Below, one piece after another: positions 5,345-6,315 of a DNA stretch of 6,315 bases. Within the stretch, counting starts at the first letter, position 1. Every line of letters begins with the position of its first letter. Under the pieces are notes generated by a model. It had not been told where the DNA came from. It saw only the letters and a list, made by a program, of their open reading frames with translations, and did no database searches. Source of the stretch: Actinomycetes bacterium (lineage in GTDB: Bacteria > Actinomycetota > Acidimicrobiia > Acidimicrobiales > JAJYPT01); the NCBI GenBank assembly GCA_021795135.1, contig JAJYPT010000104.1, forward strand, positions 1-6,315, in the 5' to 3' direction. Made by a program: the position numbers and the translations under genes.

Positions 5345-6315
5345 AAAAGAGTCTGAAGTATCTCCCAGTATAGAAATGTCGTATCCCTTTAGAGACCCAA
5401 GTTGTCGACGTAGACTTTGACTAGCCAATATTTTTAGTAAACCTTGCACTTCTATGGTCTTGAGCATTGGTCTTGGTATTACTAGATCATATCGTTCTTG
5501 TGATAAAGCTATAAAGTTAAGTTGATAAACTTTTGCTATTACTTCAGTAGCTATGCCACATTGAGCTAGTCCAGAAGCTATCGTAGAGCCTACTAATAGA
5601 TGAGCACTGGCTTTTGAGTCATAACCTTTGATTTGGGAACTACTAATTCCTGCTAATTTTAGTTCTCGATCGAGAAGTTTACGAGCTTCCGAGCCTGATT
5701 CTCGGTTGATAATAGTTATTTTTTGATTTGCTAGGTCATCAACACTTCTAATATATTGACTAAATTTTGGATTTAGAACTAGTCCTTCTTGCCATAGTGC
5801 AAAGCCAATTATTTGAGCTCCTTGACTGGTTAAAACAGAACGTGCGCTATCTTTGTTGTATCCATTATGAGATGAATCTAGTAAGTGAGATCCAGCAATA
5901 TGTACTTTACCTTGAGCTGCAAGTTTCAGGGCTTTTTCGCTCCCACAAGCTATCCATTCAAGTGCAATAGGTGGATTCAAAGCTGCAAGAGGACCTTCTA
6001 ATAAAGATAAAGCAGGGTCGCATCCAGCTATAACTAAGGTGGGAACAATGGCATGAAAAGGGGCGGCATCAATTGTTTTATTAGAGCTATTTACTGTAGC
6101 TGAAGCAGGTAGAAGTCCTGGCCAAAAGGCATAATTTCCTAATCTAGGTATTGCTTTAAGATCTTGACCAACTCTAGCTAGACCAATTCGTTCGCCTGTT
6201 GCTATAGATTGATCGAACTCGAAATCTTCACTCAAGATGAGATCTGCCTCAATAGAAAGCAGTTCTTGGGACGATCCGAAAAGTTCTTCTACTGGTTCTT
6301 TTAATGCATTAGCTA
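5342..6315 (-). CDS. XRE-type HTH regulator with PBP-like (molybdate-binding type) sensor domain, 5' end outside the window
   Basis: One-component transcription regulator: a DNA-binding N-terminus fused to a cytosolic solute-binding-protein-like sensor. 323 residues are visible and the frame is open to the window edge. The first visible residues, ANALKEPVEELFG, are the typical tail of an XRE helix-turn-helix (ALGVSVEDLFG type), so most of that domain lies outside. A linker with LARVGQDLKAIPRL follows. The PF12727/COG1910-type PBP domain then starts at VIAGCDPALSLL and shows KVHIAGSHLLD, the ligand-loop-like INRESGSEARKLLDREL, the HLLVGSTIASGLAQCGIA segment, and SQERYDLVIPR near the end. Domain relatives bind molybdate-like oxyanions, but many of these fused regulators have no known ligand, so the inducer here is open. 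A TTG at 6233-6235 is only an internal leucine codon. The gene converges on the DUF169 operon with a 13-base gap, so it is a neighbour by position and need not control that operon. Confidence 0.85.
   Translation of the reverse strand, partial: ANALKEPVEELFGSSQELLSIEADLILSEDFEFDQSIATGERIGLARVGQDLKAIPRLGNYAFWPGLLPASATVNSSNKTIDAAPFHAIVPTLVIAGCDPALSLLEGPLAALNPPIALEWIACGSEKALKLAAQGKVHIAGSHLLDSSHNGYNKDSARSVLTSQGAQIIGFALWQEGLVLNPKFSQYIRSVDDLANQKITIINRESGSEARKLLDRELKLAGISSSQIKGYDSKASAHLLVGSTIASGLAQCGIATEVIAKVYQLNFIALSQERYDLVIPRPMLKTIEVQGLLKILASQSLRRQLGSLKGYDISILGDTSDSF

Noticed and set aside
6233..6235. TTG as start codon of the regulator gene
   Set aside because: No stop lies between it and the window edge, and the 26 upstream codons encode a recognisable helix-turn-helix tail (PVEELFG). 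The gene continues past the edge.

Overview
The window is AT-rich (well under 40% GC by eye) bacterial chromosomal DNA with four protein genes clearly assignable to families and one membrane protein of a type I recognise only by motif. The leucyl-tRNA synthetase at the left edge has the form I associate with Actinobacteriota of the class Acidimicrobiia (GPAHQGHVRNYTFGD near the N-terminus, CERSGD in the zinc region). A low-GC member of that group is my best guess. This placement is from memory of family patterns, not from a tree. Nothing looks like a plasmid, phage, insertion sequence or CRISPR locus.

Layout, left to right. (1) leuS on the + strand, cut at its 5' end by the window edge, ends at 2353. 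(2) A perfect 48-bp palindrome (2333-2380) covers the last seven codons of leuS, including the stop, and fills most of the gap to the next gene. (3) A convergent gene on the - strand (2395-3597) encodes a sulfide:quinone oxidoreductase-like flavoprotein with cysteines at the expected three positions plus one extra. (4) A very AT-rich intergenic region (3598-4064) separates two divergent transcription units. It holds a repeated TATATAAAGGTA element just upstream of the flavoprotein, a long imperfect palindrome and a second inverted repeat. (5) On the + strand, a DUF169 (COG2043) protein and a small CPxC-containing polytopic membrane protein are separated by one base and surely form one operon (4065-5328). 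(6) A convergent gene on the - strand, running off the right edge (5342-6315), encodes the C-terminal part of a regulator. Its visible part is the end of a probable XRE-type helix-turn-helix domain followed by a molybdate-binding-like PBP domain (PF12727/COG1910 type). The gap to it is only 13 bases and is an AT-rich hairpin that contains both stop codons.

Working together: leuS is a housekeeping gene. The rest looks like a small redox, sulfur or metal cassette: a membrane-associated sulfide-oxidising flavoprotein, a cysteine-containing soluble DUF169 protein co-translated with a membrane protein carrying a CPTC motif in the bilayer, and a one-component ligand-sensing regulator. The functional link between these genes is inference from neighbourhood and from shared cysteine chemistry only. 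The two unassigned genes (DUF169 plus CPxC membrane protein) are the best candidates for something undescribed. The palindromes at both convergent gene ends are the most striking DNA-level signals.
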